From: CAVPGP01 sp963718065
GTDB lineage: Bacteria; Actinomycetota; Thermoleophilia; Gaiellales; Gaiellaceae
Direction: 5' to 3'
Length of the DNA: 64,000 nt
Assembly: GCA_963718065.1 (NCBI GenBank)
Contig: CAVQYE010000020.1
Location: 389,163-453,162 of the forward strand
Under the pieces are notes generated by a model. That model did no database searches, was not told where the DNA came from, and saw only the letters and a list, made by a program, of their open reading frames with translations. How positions within the stretch are numbered: position 1 is the first letter of the stretch; the number at the start of each line of letters is the position of its first letter. This document shows, in pieces, positions 27,120 to 36,789 of this stretch. The position numbers and the translations under genes were made by a program.

Positions 27120-30100
27120 GTGAGTGCAGAGACCGAGGTTGTGCTCTTCAATGCGGTACCGCTGGTGGCGCTGACGCTGGTGTACCTCGGCGTCGTCGCC
27201 GCGGTGGCTCCGAATCTCTGGCGGCAGCGCGGCCGCACGCATCCGCTCGACCTGGCGATCGGCCTGACGTTCCCCGCGATCGCCCTCTCGGCGGCAATCT
27301 TCGGGGGAGCTGTCCTCTATGACCGGCAGCCGCTCGCCGGCCACCTGTGGCTCTCGCTCGTGTCGCTGCTCGTGGTCCTCGCACCCGCGGTGCTGTTCCT
27401 GGCCCGCTGGAACGAGCGTGCGCTCGTCCTCACCGGCGACGTGCGAGCGCGTGATGCGGTGCAGATCATCTCCGACCGGGACCGCGAGCTCGAGGCGGTG
27501 ACGGCGCTCTCGAACGAGCTCGCGCACGCCCAGGACGCGGAAGCCATCGCGCGCATCCTGCTCCCGAAGGTGCAGCCGCTGCTCGGCGTCGAGTTCGCCG
27601 CGCTGGCCGAGGTCGACGAGCGCGGGGACGAGGCCCGCGGCGTGCTCGCGCTGACCACGGGTGAAGACGCCTCGTGGTGGCGCGACGTCCGCGTCGATCT
27701 CCACAACGAGCCGTCCGGGATCGCGAGCGCCGTGTCGCAAGTCGCGCCGGTGACGGTCTACGACGTGTCGAGCTCACGTCTCGTCAGTCCGCGGCTCGCG
27801 CAGGCGGTCGGCGCCAAGAGTGGGGCGTGGATACCGCTCGTCAGCGACAACCGGGTTCTCGGCGTGCTCGTGCTCGCGACGACGGCCGACCGGCGCGTGT
27901 GGGAGCCGGACGAGATCACACTTGCCCAGACGATGGCCGCGGAAGGTGCTCTGGCGCTCGCCCGCATCCGCGCCGGCGCGGCCCTCGCGAGCGCGCTCGA
28001 GCGCGAACGCCTCGTCGCCAGCATCTCGCGGCGCGTTCGGTCGGAGCTGGACGTCGACCCCCTGTTGGCGGTGGCCGCGGAAGAGGTGGGCAAGGCGCTC
28101 GGCGTCACGCGCTGCTTCATCCGGCTCGGCGAGCCAGGCGAGGAGCTGCGCCTCGGAGCGGAATGGCACACCGAGGGAATCGCGCCGGTCGGCAGTCTCG
28201 TCGCTCGTCTCCCGGTTTCGAACCTCGCCTCGCGCACGCGCCGGACGGTCGCAATCGGAGACGTCGCGACCGCGGCCGAGCTCGAGGACGCGACGCTCGG
28301 CGATCGCGATGTGCTGCTCGGGCTCAGCGTACGCTCGGCGCTCGCCGCGCCGATCCTCGTCTTCGACCGGATGATCGGCGTCGTCACCGCGCACCGTCCC
28401 GACGTCCACGAGTGGACGCAGACGGAGATCGACCTGATCGAGGCGGTGGCCCGCGAGTTCGGCCTCGCGCTGCACACCGCCCGTCTGCTGAGCGAGAACC
28501 AGCGCCGGCTCGAGCAGCAGGCGGCGCTCCTCCACGCGGCTCAGGTCGTGACGAGCGAGCTGGAGCTCGACGCCGTGCTGCAGCGGCTCGTCGAGGAGAT
28601 GACGAAGCTGCTGCGTGCCGACGCCGCCGACTGCTACCTCTACGACGAGCGCCGAGGCGTCCTGCGGTGCGCCGCCGTCCACGGTCTCGACCAGGCCGTC
28701 GTCGGCTTCGAGTTCGCCGCCGACCAGGGACTCGCCGGCGTGGCGATGCGCGAGTCGCGGCCCGTCTCCGCCGACGAGTACGACGAGCTGCCGCCGCGCA
28801 TCCCGAATGACGCGTACGACGGCTTCGTGCGCTCGCTCGTCGGGCCGATGGTCTGGGGCGGCGAGACGCGTGGCGTGCTCGGCGTGGGCATCCGTGACGA
28901 GAGCCGCGGCTTCGACGAGTCGGACGTCGAGCTCCTGGAGGCGTTCGCGGCCCTCGCGGCGCTCGCGCTCCGAAACGCGGAGAGCTTCGAGCAGCGAACG
29001 AGCCAGGCGCGGATCCAGCGGGGCTTCTACCGGATCGCATCCGTCCTCGGCGAGCCGATCTCGCTCTCGGCGACGGTCACCGCCGTCGCGCAGGCGGCGG
29101 CCGAGGCGCTCGGTGCGAAGGCGGCGGCGCTGCTGACGCCGTCTCCGCGCGGCTTGACGCTCGCGGGCGCGTACGAGCTTCCGGCCATGCTCGAGGAGGC
29201 GCTCCGCGACGGTCTGCCGGAGGGCGCCGAGACGATCGCGGCGGCTGCCGCCGACCGGCGCGTCCTGTCATCGCGCGAGCTGACAGACGACGACCGCTTC
29301 GGTTCCGAATGGCGCGACCTGTTGGCCGGCGCGGGCGTCTCCGCACTGCTCGCCATCCCGGTCGAGGAGCTTCACCACGAGGACGCCGCCGTCGCGCTCG
29401 TGCTGTTCGAAGGACGGCGGACGTTCACCGACGACGACCTCGAGCTCGCGCGGCAACTCGCCGGCGCCGCCCGAGGCGCTCTCGAGCGCGGGCGGCTCTT
29501 CGAGGCCGAGCGAAGTGCCCGCACGCTCTCGCAGCAGCTGGCCCGAACGGGCAGCCGGCTCGCGATGGAGCTCGAGCCGTCGGCGGTTCTCGACGAGGTC
29601 GTCGAGCAGGCGGCCACCCTGCTCGGCGCGGACGCCGCGTCGGTGCGCGTCCTCGCGGGCGGCGAGTTGCAGCTGACAGCCGTGAGCGGCGCCGAGATCG
29701 GGGAAGGGGTGACGCCTTCCACAGCCTGGCCCGCCGGCGACGTCGTCCAGTCGCGCGCGCCGGTCGCTATCGCAGACGCGGCAGCCGGTGGCCGGCCGCT
29801 CGACAGCGAGCCGGTACTCGCCGCCGGCCACGCTGCCTACCTCGGTGTGCCGCTCTTCGGGTCCGAAGGCGCGCCCCATGGCGTGCTCGCGGTCTACGCC
29901 GAGCGCCCGCGCGCCTGGCTGACCGACGAGATCGAGGCGCTTGCGGCGCTCGCCGCCAATGCCTCCGCTGCGCTGTCGAACGCCGAGCTCTACCAGCGGG
30001 TCGCAGTCGAGCGCGAGCGGAGCGTCGCCATCCTCGCGAACATCGCCGACGGGATCGTCGCCGTCGACCGCGACGGCAACGTCGTCCTCTGGAACGCGGC

Positions 30101-31032
30101 GGCCGCGCAGATCACCGGCATCCCGGGAGAGGAGGCGATCGGCCGCCCGCCTTCGCAGGTTCTGCAGCGCAGCCTCGAGTCGGATCTGCCGGTGCCGCCG
30201 CCGAACCGCCTGGTGACGATCACCCGCGGCAGCGACGAGATCTCGCTCTCGCTCTCCGAAGCGGTGATGCGCGACCCGGCCGGGCTCGTTGCGGGGCGCA
30301 TCTTCGCGTTCCGCGACATCTCCGGCGAGCGCGTCGTCGATCAGATGAAGTCCGATTTCGTGTCGGCCGTGTCGCACGACCTCCGGCGCCCGCTGACCTC
30401 CATCTACGGCTTCGCGGAGACGCTGCTCCGGCAGGACGTCCAGTTCGGCGAGAGCGAGCGGCGGACGTTTCTCGGCTACATCGCGTCGGAGTCGGAGCGG
30501 CTGACCCGCATCGTCGACACGCTGCTGAACGTCGCCCGCGTCGACACCGACGACCTCCAGGTGCAGCTCGCGCGCATCGACGTCGCGCGCGTCGTCTCGG
30601 AAGTGGTCGAGTCGGTCGAGTCGACGGAACGGGGGCGGAAACGGCCACCATTTCGTGGTCGAGCTGGAGGACTCACGACCGATCGAGGCGGCCGCCGATC
30701 GCGAGAAGCTGCGCCAGATCCTCGATCAGCTGCTCGAGAACGCCGTCAAGTTCTCGCCGAGCGGCGGCACGGTGACGGTCGCGGCGAGGCGCCGCGACGA
30801 CGCCGTCGAGGTGAGCGTCTCGGACCAGGGGATCGGCATGTCGGCCGCCCAGCGGGCGCGTGCGTTCACGAAGTTCTTCCGCGCCGATCCGGACGGGCCG
30901 GAGGGAACAGGGCTCGGCCTCTTCATCGCGCACGGGCTCGTCAATGCCATGGGAGGCAGGATCTGGGTCGACTCCGCCGAGGGCGAAGGCTCGAGCTTCA
31001 CATTCGAATTGCCGCTCGCGGTCGGCGACTGA
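27120..31032 (+). CDS. Large multi-GAF/PAS sensor histidine kinase, one frameshift
   Basis: About 1,304 residues from GTG 27120. Residues 1-95 hold three hydrophobic segments; then come about five GAF-type domains (roughly 130-285, 290-450, 465-620, 635-790, 800-955), a PAS domain (about 965-1075, ANIADGIVAVDRDGNVVLWN), and the HisKA domain with phospho-acceptor His near residue 1086 (SAVSHDLRRPLTSIYGF). A one-base shift near 30640 moves the HATPase domain (NAVKFSPSG, DQGIGM, GTGLGLFIA) to another frame ending at TGA 31032. It is paired with the receiver gene 64 bases downstream. No chromophore cysteine can be assigned. Confidence 0.85.
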
Positions 31033-31096
31033 GGGTTCGAGAAGCGTGAAAGGTGAAACACCAAAATCGGTTGAACAACCCGAGCGACCCTCCGTC

Positions 31097-31534
31097 ATGA
31101 CCAAGGTTCTCGTAATCGACGACGAAGCGCCGATCCGCTTGCTCTGCCGAGTGAATCTCGAGGCAGAGGGGATGAGCGTGCTCGAGGCTGCCGACGGGCC
31201 GGCGGGCCTGGACGCCGCGCGTACGGAGTCACCGGACGTGATCCTGCTCGACGTGATGATGCCCGGCCTCGACGGCTGGCGGGTCGCGGAGGAGCTCCTC
31301 GACGACGAGCGCACGGCCACGATCCCGATCGTCTTCCTGACTGCGCGCGCCGAGCTGCGCGATCGCGCCCGCGGCCTCGACCTCGGCGGCGTCGACTACG
31401 TGACGAAGCCCTTCAACCCGATCGAGCTGGCGCCGCTCGTCCGCGACCTGATCCACAGGGTCGAAAAGGGCGAGCGCGAAGAGCTGCGGCGCGAGAAGCT
31501 CGGCGAGCTGCGCGCGATGCTCGAGCGCGGGTAG
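31097..31534 (+). CDS. Single-domain response regulator (receiver only)
   Basis: A 145-residue CheY-like protein from the ATG at 31097. Acidic pocket VIDDEAP, phospho-acceptor Asp52 in DVILLDVMMPGLDGW, Thr in VFLTARAE and Lys in YVTKPFNPIEL are all in place. A short charged helix (EKGEREELRREKLGELRAML) follows instead of an output domain. It directly follows the multi-GAF kinase, so it is its probable phosphorylation target and would signal by protein contact. Confidence 0.92.
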   Translation: MTKVLVIDDEAPIRLLCRVNLEAEGMSVLEAADGPAGLDAARTESPDVILLDVMMPGLDGWRVAEELLDDERTATIPIVFLTARAELRDRARGLDLGGVDYVTKPFNPIELAPLVRDLIHRVEKGEREELRREKLGELRAMLERG

Positions 31535-31554
31535 CGCCCGGACGGGGGCCGTCT

Positions 31555-32050
31555 CTACGAGCCGGCGAAGTCGGCGGTGACGATGAGCGCGCGGCCGTGG
31601 CCGAGGAAGGTTCCGCGCAGCGCGCCGACGCCGACGTAACGGAAGCCGGGGCGGAGCAGATTTTCGCGGTGGCCCGGGCTCGCGAAGCCAACTCGCGACG
31701 ATGGCGCGGGCGGTGCCGCGGCGGCCGACTCCCCAGGCGAGGTTCTCGCCGAGGATCGAGCCGGGCACCGGATAGGCCGCCATGCGCGCTCCGAAATCGC
31801 CGTGCGTGAAGACGTTGTTCTGGAGCAACGTCTGGGTGTACGCGTGCGCGGCGTGCGCGAGCGCCGTGTTCGGGCTCAGCGGTGCGAGTCCGTGCTGGAC
31901 GCGAACGCGGTTCATCTCGTGCAGGAGCGCCGACTCGCTCTTGGTCGCCGCGGTGGCGGCGGGAGCGATCAACAACGCGCAAGCGAGCGCTGCCGGGACG
32001 AGCCTTTGCAGGCGCGGCGACACGGCGTTGAAAATCGCATTCCTCACCAC
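31555..32050 (-). CDS. Secreted CAP/SCP-family protein, one frameshift
   Basis: A signal peptide (LQRLVPAALACALLIAPAATAA) is followed by the CAP fold: LLHEMNRVRVQHGLAPLSPN, HAYTQTLLQNNVFTHGDF and GENLAWGVG, with the conserved His residues. A shift near 31690 carries the last strand (FRYVGVGALRGTFLGHGRAL ending VTADFAGS) into another frame, with the TAG complementary to 31555-31557. Start is GTG 32050 or 32047. Bacterial CAP proteins are extracytoplasmic with mostly unknown roles. Confidence 0.8.
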
Positions 32051-32111
32051 CGCTAGCCTCCCCCATTCGAGGGGTTGAAGCAAGAACCTGCCGCAAAAGA
32101 GCGCATTCGCA

Positions 32112-33056
32112 CTAACGCGCAGTCTGGGCGAGAAGGATCGCCGCGAGCACGATTGCGGCGCCCACGAGCTGCCCGGTTGCGAGCGATTCTCCAAGCCACA
32201 GCCAGGCAACGACCGTGGCCACGACGGGCTCGAGCATGGCCACGATCCCGACGCGGGTCGCCGGGATGTGCCGCAGAGCGGAGACGAGCAAGGCGAAGGG
32301 CACGATCGTCCCCAGCAGCACCATCCAGGTCATCAGCGTCCACACCGGCAGGTGCTGCCCTTCGAGGTTGCCGAGCAGCGAGACGCTGTCGCCGACGCGC
32401 CCGAAGGGGAACGACCACCACGGAGCGAGGATCGCCCAGAAGATCGCGGCGAAGAAGAATCCCCAGCAGATGAGCGAGATTGGATCGCGGCGGCCGACAG
32501 CGTGCTCCGCCTGCAGGATGTACAGCGCATATGCGCCGGCGGCGAGCAGTGACGCGACGACGCCGAACGTGTCGAGCGAGAGGCCGTTCCAGAGGTCGAC
32601 CATCAGCGAGAGGCCCGTCAGGGCGAGGATGAGGGCGGCCCAGATCCTGCGGCGCACCTGCTCGTGGTAGACGTAGCGCGCCCAGAGTGCGACGAGCAAC
32701 GGGGCGAGGTACTGGATCAGCAGCGCGACGCCGATGTCGAGACGGTGGATCGCGAGGAAGTAGAACCACTGCACGAATGCCAGGCCGCAGACGCCGAAGA
32801 AGATGAGGAACGGCAGCTCTTTGCGCGTCACGCGCAGCCGCTGGGGGGCAGTGAGTGCGAGTAGCACCGCGAGGCCGACGAATGCGCCGGTCGAGCGCAC
32901 GGCGGAGAGCTGCCCCGACGAGATGCCGTGCGCGAGTATCACCTTCGAGACGACACCGTTGACCGCCCAGAGCGCCGCCGCGGCGGCCGCCATCGCGTAG
33001 CCGAGCCGTGGACGCCGGAGACGTGCCGGCTCGACGGGGAATGGGGCTTCCGACAC
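32112..33056 (-). CDS. EamA/DMT-family transporter
   Basis: A 314-residue protein with ten predicted membrane helices in two five-helix EamA repeats. The first repeat starts AAALWAVNGVVSKVIL and the second near GVVASLLAAGAYALYILQAE, with LEPVVATVVAWLWLGE typical of the family. The GTG at 33056 is chosen; the longer frame to 33134 would run into repeat array C and is rejected. It should export a small metabolite or drug. Array C lies in its 5' flank. Confidence 0.88.
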   Translation of the reverse strand: MSEAPFPVEPARLRRPRLGYAMAAAAAALWAVNGVVSKVILAHGISSGQLSAVRSTGAFVGLAVLLALTAPQRLRVTRKELPFLIFFGVCGLAFVQWFYFLAIHRLDIGVALLIQYLAPLLVALWARYVYHEQVRRRIWAALILALTGLSLMVDLWNGLSLDTFGVVASLLAAGAYALYILQAEHAVGRRDPISLICWGFFFAAIFWAILAPWWSFPFGRVGDSVSLLGNLEGQHLPVWTLMTWMVLLGTIVPFALLVSALRHIPATRVGIVAMLEPVVATVVAWLWLGESLATGQLVGAAIVLAAILLAQTAR

Positions 33057-33110
33057 GGCTGCCGAGGCTACCCGCGGTCGCGGGGCGGACGCGCTCGGAA
33101 CGGCGCCGAA

Positions 33111-33223
33111 CGGTGCCAGACCCTGTAAAGACACGGTGCCAGAGCACGTAACGCCGAACGGTGTCAGACGTTGTTAAGGCAACGGTGCCAGACCATGTGA
33201 GGCCCGGCGGTGCCAGACTCAGT
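33111..33223 (+). repeat. Repeat array C: five units between a transporter and tRNA-Pro
   Basis: Units start at 33111, 33134, 33159, 33183 and 33208 (spacing 23-25). Slots are CCT, CAC, GTT, CAT and TCA. Units 1 and 3 keep the GTAAAG/GTTAAG tail, the fourth reads GTGAGG, and the last fades into unique sequence. The array sits 55 bases upstream of the EamA gene start and 55 bases before tRNA-Pro, on the strand of the tRNA. The GTT-then-CAT order is the same as in array A. Confidence 0.9.
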
Positions 33224-33277
33224 CCGAGTGGGCGCCTGGCCAGGAGCCCGGCGGGGCGCCGTCTAGACTTCTCTGCG

Positions 33278-33352
33278 CGGGACGTAGCGCAGCCTGGTTA
33301 GCGCGCCTGCTTTGGGAGCAGGAGGCCGACGGTTCGAATCCGTCCGTCCCGA
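33278..33352 (+). tRNA. tRNA-Pro (anticodon TGG)
   Basis: Acceptor stem CGGGACG pairs with CGTCCCG; the anticodon stem CCTGC/GCAGG encloses TTTGGGA (anticodon TGG); the T arm ACGGTTCGAATCCGT is canonical. The discriminator is A and no CCA is encoded. Length 75 bases. Confidence 0.96.
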
Positions 33353-33442
33353 CTGGCTCTGGCGCGGCGCCTCGCGCTGGCACAGCCTCGCGCTGGCGCG
33401 TCGCAGGCACCATCGCCGACCAGAAGCACGGGAAGCGCCGTT

Positions 33443-34531
33443 TCAGCGAGCGAAAGCCCGGCGCCGCTGCGAGCGGGCCACGACCGCGACGCACGCGCGC
33501 CACACGATCGCGACGGCGATGATCACAGCGCCGGAGAAGACTCCGAGCGCGGCGACCGAGACCGAGACGGCGAGCGCCTCGGAGGCTCCGACACCGGACG
33601 AGATGAGCGCTGCGGCCCCGGCGCCCACCTGCGCAGCGGCACCTGCAGGGCCGATCGGCAGCGCGGCAGCGGCGGCGCCGGCGCAGAGGAAGAGCAGGGC
33701 GAGCGGCAGCGAGAAGTCGACCCCGAGCGTGCCGAGAAGCAGGAAGACCGCCACCGCGCGGACGAGCCAGCAGGCGGAGACGAGCCCCCAGGCCTCGATC
33801 GCTCCCCGCAAGGACGTCGTACGCGGGCTCAGCCAGCGGCCGAGCCGAAAGCGCAGCGCTCGCTCGCTCGCGGCCAGCCGCGGCAGCGCGACGATCACCG
33901 ACGCGGCGGCGAGTCCACCGACGGTCACCAGGGTGAGCCCGAGCCGGATCCAGATTCCCACGCCCGGCACGACCACGCCGACGAGGGCCAGCGGCGCCAG
34001 GGCAGCGGCGTCGATCAGTCCGAGCATGACGAGCGAGAGGGCGATTGCATGCACGCGGGCGGGACAGCCCGGGTAGCGGCGCACGACTGCGATCCGCGCC
34101 GCGTCGTCGAAGCGGCCGGGGAGGATGACGCCGATCAGAGCAGCGCCGCCGTTGCCGGCTGCGAGCGCGAGGGCCGCCGGCCGCTCGTCCGGGCGGAACA
34201 GCCGCGCCCAGCCGAACGCCTTCAGCGCCTGGGCGACGAGCAGCAGCGCCCCGGCCGCCGCGAGCACTCCGGGGTTGCCCTTCGAGAGCGGCCAACCGCT
34301 AGAGGCGAAGTGACGAGCGCCCAGCAACGCGAGCGCGATCGCGACGACGCCGTACCCGACCGCGAGGCCCCAGCGCCCAGAGCGCGACTGGCGCAGGCGT
34401 GCGAGTGCGCCGACCAGCATGCGATACCGGCCCTCGAGAACGACCGGCGCGACGGTGGCGGCGATCGCAGCAAGCGGGTCGTGACCGGCGTGAGGTTCAG
34501 TCGGACGCACGGGAGTCTGAACCTGGGTCAT
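33443..34531 (-). CDS. YbhN/UPF0104-type multi-pass membrane protein (flippase-like)
   Basis: About 362 residues, with about eight hydrophobic segments starting at VGYGVVAIALALLGARHF. The block FGWARLFRPDE... GNGGAALIGVILPGRFDDAARIAVVRR with the PGR motif, and the later ALPIGPAGAAAQVGAGAA, match the lysylphosphatidylglycerol synthetase membrane-domain (YbhN) family. These proteins handle lipid or lipid-linked substrates at the membrane. The ATG at 34531 is preferred over 34591 because the extra leader is low-complexity. Confidence 0.7.
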   Translation of the reverse strand: MTQVQTPVRPTEPHAGHDPLAAIAATVAPVVLEGRYRMLVGALARLRQSRSGRWGLAVGYGVVAIALALLGARHFASSGWPLSKGNPGVLAAAGALLLVAQALKAFGWARLFRPDERPAALALAAGNGGAALIGVILPGRFDDAARIAVVRRYPGCPARVHAIALSLVMLGLIDAAALAPLALVGVVVPGVGIWIRLGLTLVTVGGLAAASVIVALPRLAASERALRFRLGRWLSPRTTSLRGAIEAWGLVSACWLVRAVAVFLLLGTLGVDFSLPLALLFLCAGAAAAALPIGPAGAAAQVGAGAAALISSGVGASEALAVSVSVAALGVFSGAVIIAVAIVWRACVAVVARSQRRRAFAR

Positions 34532-34576
34532 ACCCTCTCTTCGGAAGCCGGGCGGAGAATGATAAGGACGGATAGA

Positions 34577-34604
34577 AGGAGGGCCCGGCAAGCCGGGCCC
34601 TCCT
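34577..34604 (-). terminator. Intrinsic terminator of the ABM-like gene
   Basis: A perfect 13-bp stem (AGGAGGGCCCGGC and its complement) with a minimal AA loop. On the minus strand it is followed by the T-containing stretch TTCTATCCGTCC. It lies 27 bases past the stop of the ABM-like gene and ahead of the YbhN gene on the same strand, so it separates the two transcripts. Confidence 0.8.
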
Positions 34605-34630
34605 GACCCCGTCCAATGCGTCAGATCGAG

Positions 34631-34942
34631 CTAGGCGACCGGGACGATGCTGCTGTGAGCGACGACCTTGCCGGTCGTGATCTTGGGCTCGTTCGGCAGT
34701 AGGGCGCTCAAGTTCTCGTCGCGGACCCAGCCGGCGGCGACCTTCGAGGACTCTTCGACCTGCTCGGAGGTCTCGAAGAGACCGAGCGAGCTCAGGATGC
34801 CGTTGCCGGCCTCGATCAGGTAGTAGCCCTTGAAGCCGGGCAGCTTCGTCAGCTGCGGGACGAGGGTCTCGTTGACCTTGTCGGTCAGCTCGGCGGTGCG
34901 AGCCTGGTCCACGCTGTCGTAACGGCGAATGATCGCATGCAT
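34631..34942 (-). CDS. Small ABM-superfamily-like protein, 103 aa
   Basis: A 103-residue soluble protein (MHAIIRRYDSVDQARTAELT ... LPGFKGYYLIEAGNGILSSL). The ferredoxin-like beta-alpha-beta pattern, the LPGFKGYYLIEAG strand and the late LFETSEQVEES helix resemble the antibiotic biosynthesis monooxygenase (dimeric alpha-beta barrel) superfamily. A good ribosome-binding site (AGAGGAG) precedes the ATG. It stands alone with its own terminator, suggesting independent, perhaps strong, expression. Enzyme activity is not provable. Confidence 0.7.
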   Translation of the reverse strand: MHAIIRRYDSVDQARTAELTDKVNETLVPQLTKLPGFKGYYLIEAGNGILSSLGLFETSEQVEESSKVAAGWVRDENLSALLPNEPKITTGKVVAHSSIVPVA

Positions 34943-35131
34943 GTGCTGCTCCTCTTACTCATCTCACGGGGCAGAAAGCTCGATTGAGCTCCCTGCTGCG
35001 TTCACGGCCAGGTGTGACAGTCGGGAAGGACGAGCCTCCGCGGCTTCAACGCTAGAGCCAAGAACGCGCTTCCTTGAACATAGCCGAGATCCGGCGAAAC
35101 GGTATTCGCGCCGCCTGTGCGGGGCGGAGGG

Positions 35132-36352
35132 CTAGCCGAGCAGCCACTCGTCGTTCCGCAGGAGCGGCACGACGTCGCCGTCGGCGGTGACAGCGTCGAC
35201 CTCGACGTCTGGCCCGCCGATCATGAAGTCGGTGTGGATCGACGAATGGTTGAGCCCGCGTTCGGCCCGCTCCGCCGGCGTGAGGTCCTCCGAGCCGGGA
35301 AGCGACTGTGTGATCGCCGCGCCGAGCGCGATGTGGCACGTCGCGTTCTCGTCGAAGAGCGTGTCGTAGAAGGTGATGCCCGTCCGCCCGACCCGGGACT
35401 CGCCGTCGACGAGCGCGACCTCGCCGAGCCGGACGCCGCCCTCGTCGGCGGCAACGTGCGCGCGCATGACCTCGGCGCCCGCGGAGGCGTCGATCTCGAC
35501 CGCCTCACCGTTCTCGAAGCGGACCTCGAGATCGCGCACGACTGTGCCGCCGAGCACGAGCGGCCGCGTCGACCGCACCGTCCCCTGTGTCCGGCGCGCG
35601 TCGGGGGCGCCGTAGACCTCCTCGGTCGGCATGTTGGCGACGAACTCGATCCCGTCGACCGTGTGGTCGAGCGCGGCGAGGAAGTTGCCTTCCGGGTGCA
35701 GGCCGACCGTCAGGTCGGTGCCCGGGCCGCGGAACCGGAGCGAGTCGAAGCGCCGGCGATTCAGATCTCCCGCCCGCGCAGAGAGACGAGCCGTGTGCGT
35801 CCGCCACGCTGCGACGGGGTCCGCCTCGTCGAGCCGCACCGATGTCCCGAGCGCTTCCCAGAGCCGCTCGACGTCGGGCTCGCCGAAGATCGTCTCGGCC
35901 CACCCGGCGTTCGGAAACGCGACGACCGTCCAGTTGATCTGGTTGTGGTCGGTCGCGCGCAGCATCGCCTCGGCCACGTCCTTCTGCCGCGCCATGCCGA
36001 CGCGGCGACCGTCAAGGTCGGCGAACAACTCCGGCTCCGCGGTGCCGGTGATTGCGACATACGCGGCGTGACCTTCCCCGTGTGCCGTCGCACGCTCGAC
36101 CGCCCAGCGCGGCGAGAAGCCGAGCGACTCCTCGGGGGCGCTCTCGATCTGGGCGCGACGGACGTGCGGGTCGCTGTAGTGGACGTCGACGAACTTCGCG
36201 CCCGCGGCGTACGCCTCGTGCGCCACCGCCCGCACGAGCGGCGCATGCTCGAGGCTGGCGCCGACGCCGAGAATCTGGCCGGGCTGCAGATTGCAGCCCA
36301 CCTGAACGGCGAGGCGGGCGTACGCCTGGAGGCGGTCGTCTGCGGCGGGCAT
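35132..36352 (-). CDS. M29-family aminopeptidase (AmpS/PepS type)
   Basis: An intact 406-residue metallo-aminopeptidase. The N-terminal AYARLAVQVGCNLQPGQIL is the usual M29 start. The metal site is seen in NMPTEEVYGAPD (Glu ligands), ENATCHIALGAA (His) and HSSIHTDFMIGGPDVEVD (His and Asp). It should cleave N-terminal residues from peptides in the cytoplasm. It is divergent from a small lipoprotein gene with 56 bases between starts. Confidence 0.9.
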   Translation of the reverse strand: MPAADDRLQAYARLAVQVGCNLQPGQILGVGASLEHAPLVRAVAHEAYAAGAKFVDVHYSDPHVRRAQIESAPEESLGFSPRWAVERATAHGEGHAAYVAITGTAEPELFADLDGRRVGMARQKDVAEAMLRATDHNQINWTVVAFPNAGWAETIFGEPDVERLWEALGTSVRLDEADPVAAWRTHTARLSARAGDLNRRRFDSLRFRGPGTDLTVGLHPEGNFLAALDHTVDGIEFVANMPTEEVYGAPDARRTQGTVRSTRPLVLGGTVVRDLEVRFENGEAVEIDASAGAEVMRAHVAADEGGVRLGEVALVDGESRVGRTGITFYDTLFDENATCHIALGAAITQSLPGSEDLTPAERAERGLNHSSIHTDFMIGGPDVEVDAVTADGDVVPLLRNDEWLLG

Positions 36353-36408
36353 GAGGCGGAACGATACTCACCTCCGCCGTAAAGAGCGCCTACACTGACG
36401 CGTTCCCG

Positions 36409-36789
36409 ATGCGTCGCCTCATCGTCCTCATACCCCTGCTCGCGCTTGCGCTCGCCGCTTGCGGCCCTGCGAAGGAGCCGACGTACAGCGTCGCGAAGAC
36501 GAAGCAGTGCCTCAGCGACAAGGGCGCGAAGATCGGCGGCAAGCTCGACTTCGTCGCCTCGACGGCGACCGGCGGCGCCTTCCACGTCACGCTCCCGGCC
36601 AACGAGCTGACGATCGCCTTCGGCAACAACACGAACGACGGTCAGCAGATCGAGAAGGCGTATGTCCGGTTCCACGCGGCGAACGTCGGCATCGAGGACA
36701 TCCTCAAGCGGGAGTCCAACGCCGTGATGCTCTGGCGGCAGCATCCCGAGCAGACCGACCTCGAGACCGTCGAGAGCTGCCTGAGCTAG
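36409..36789 (+). CDS. Putative lipoprotein, 126 aa
   Basis: Signal peptide with lipobox LALAACG (LIVLIPLLALALAAC, cysteine near residue 19) followed by a small domain (TYSVAKTKQCLSDKGAKIGG ... ESNAVMLWRQHPEQTDLETV) with two further cysteines (KQCLS and ESCLS) that could pair. No family is recognised. The stop overlaps the convergent ctaG stop by four bases. Confidence 0.75.
   Translation: MRRLIVLIPLLALALAACGPAKEPTYSVAKTKQCLSDKGAKIGGKLDFVASTATGGAFHVTLPANELTIAFGNNTNDGQQIEKAYVRFHAANVGIEDILKRESNAVMLWRQHPEQTDLETVESCLS

Noticed and set aside
32112..33134. Longer start for the EamA transporter at 33134
   Set aside because: The extra 26 codons come from repeat array C and the low-complexity flank; GTG 33056 gives the family-typical N-terminus.
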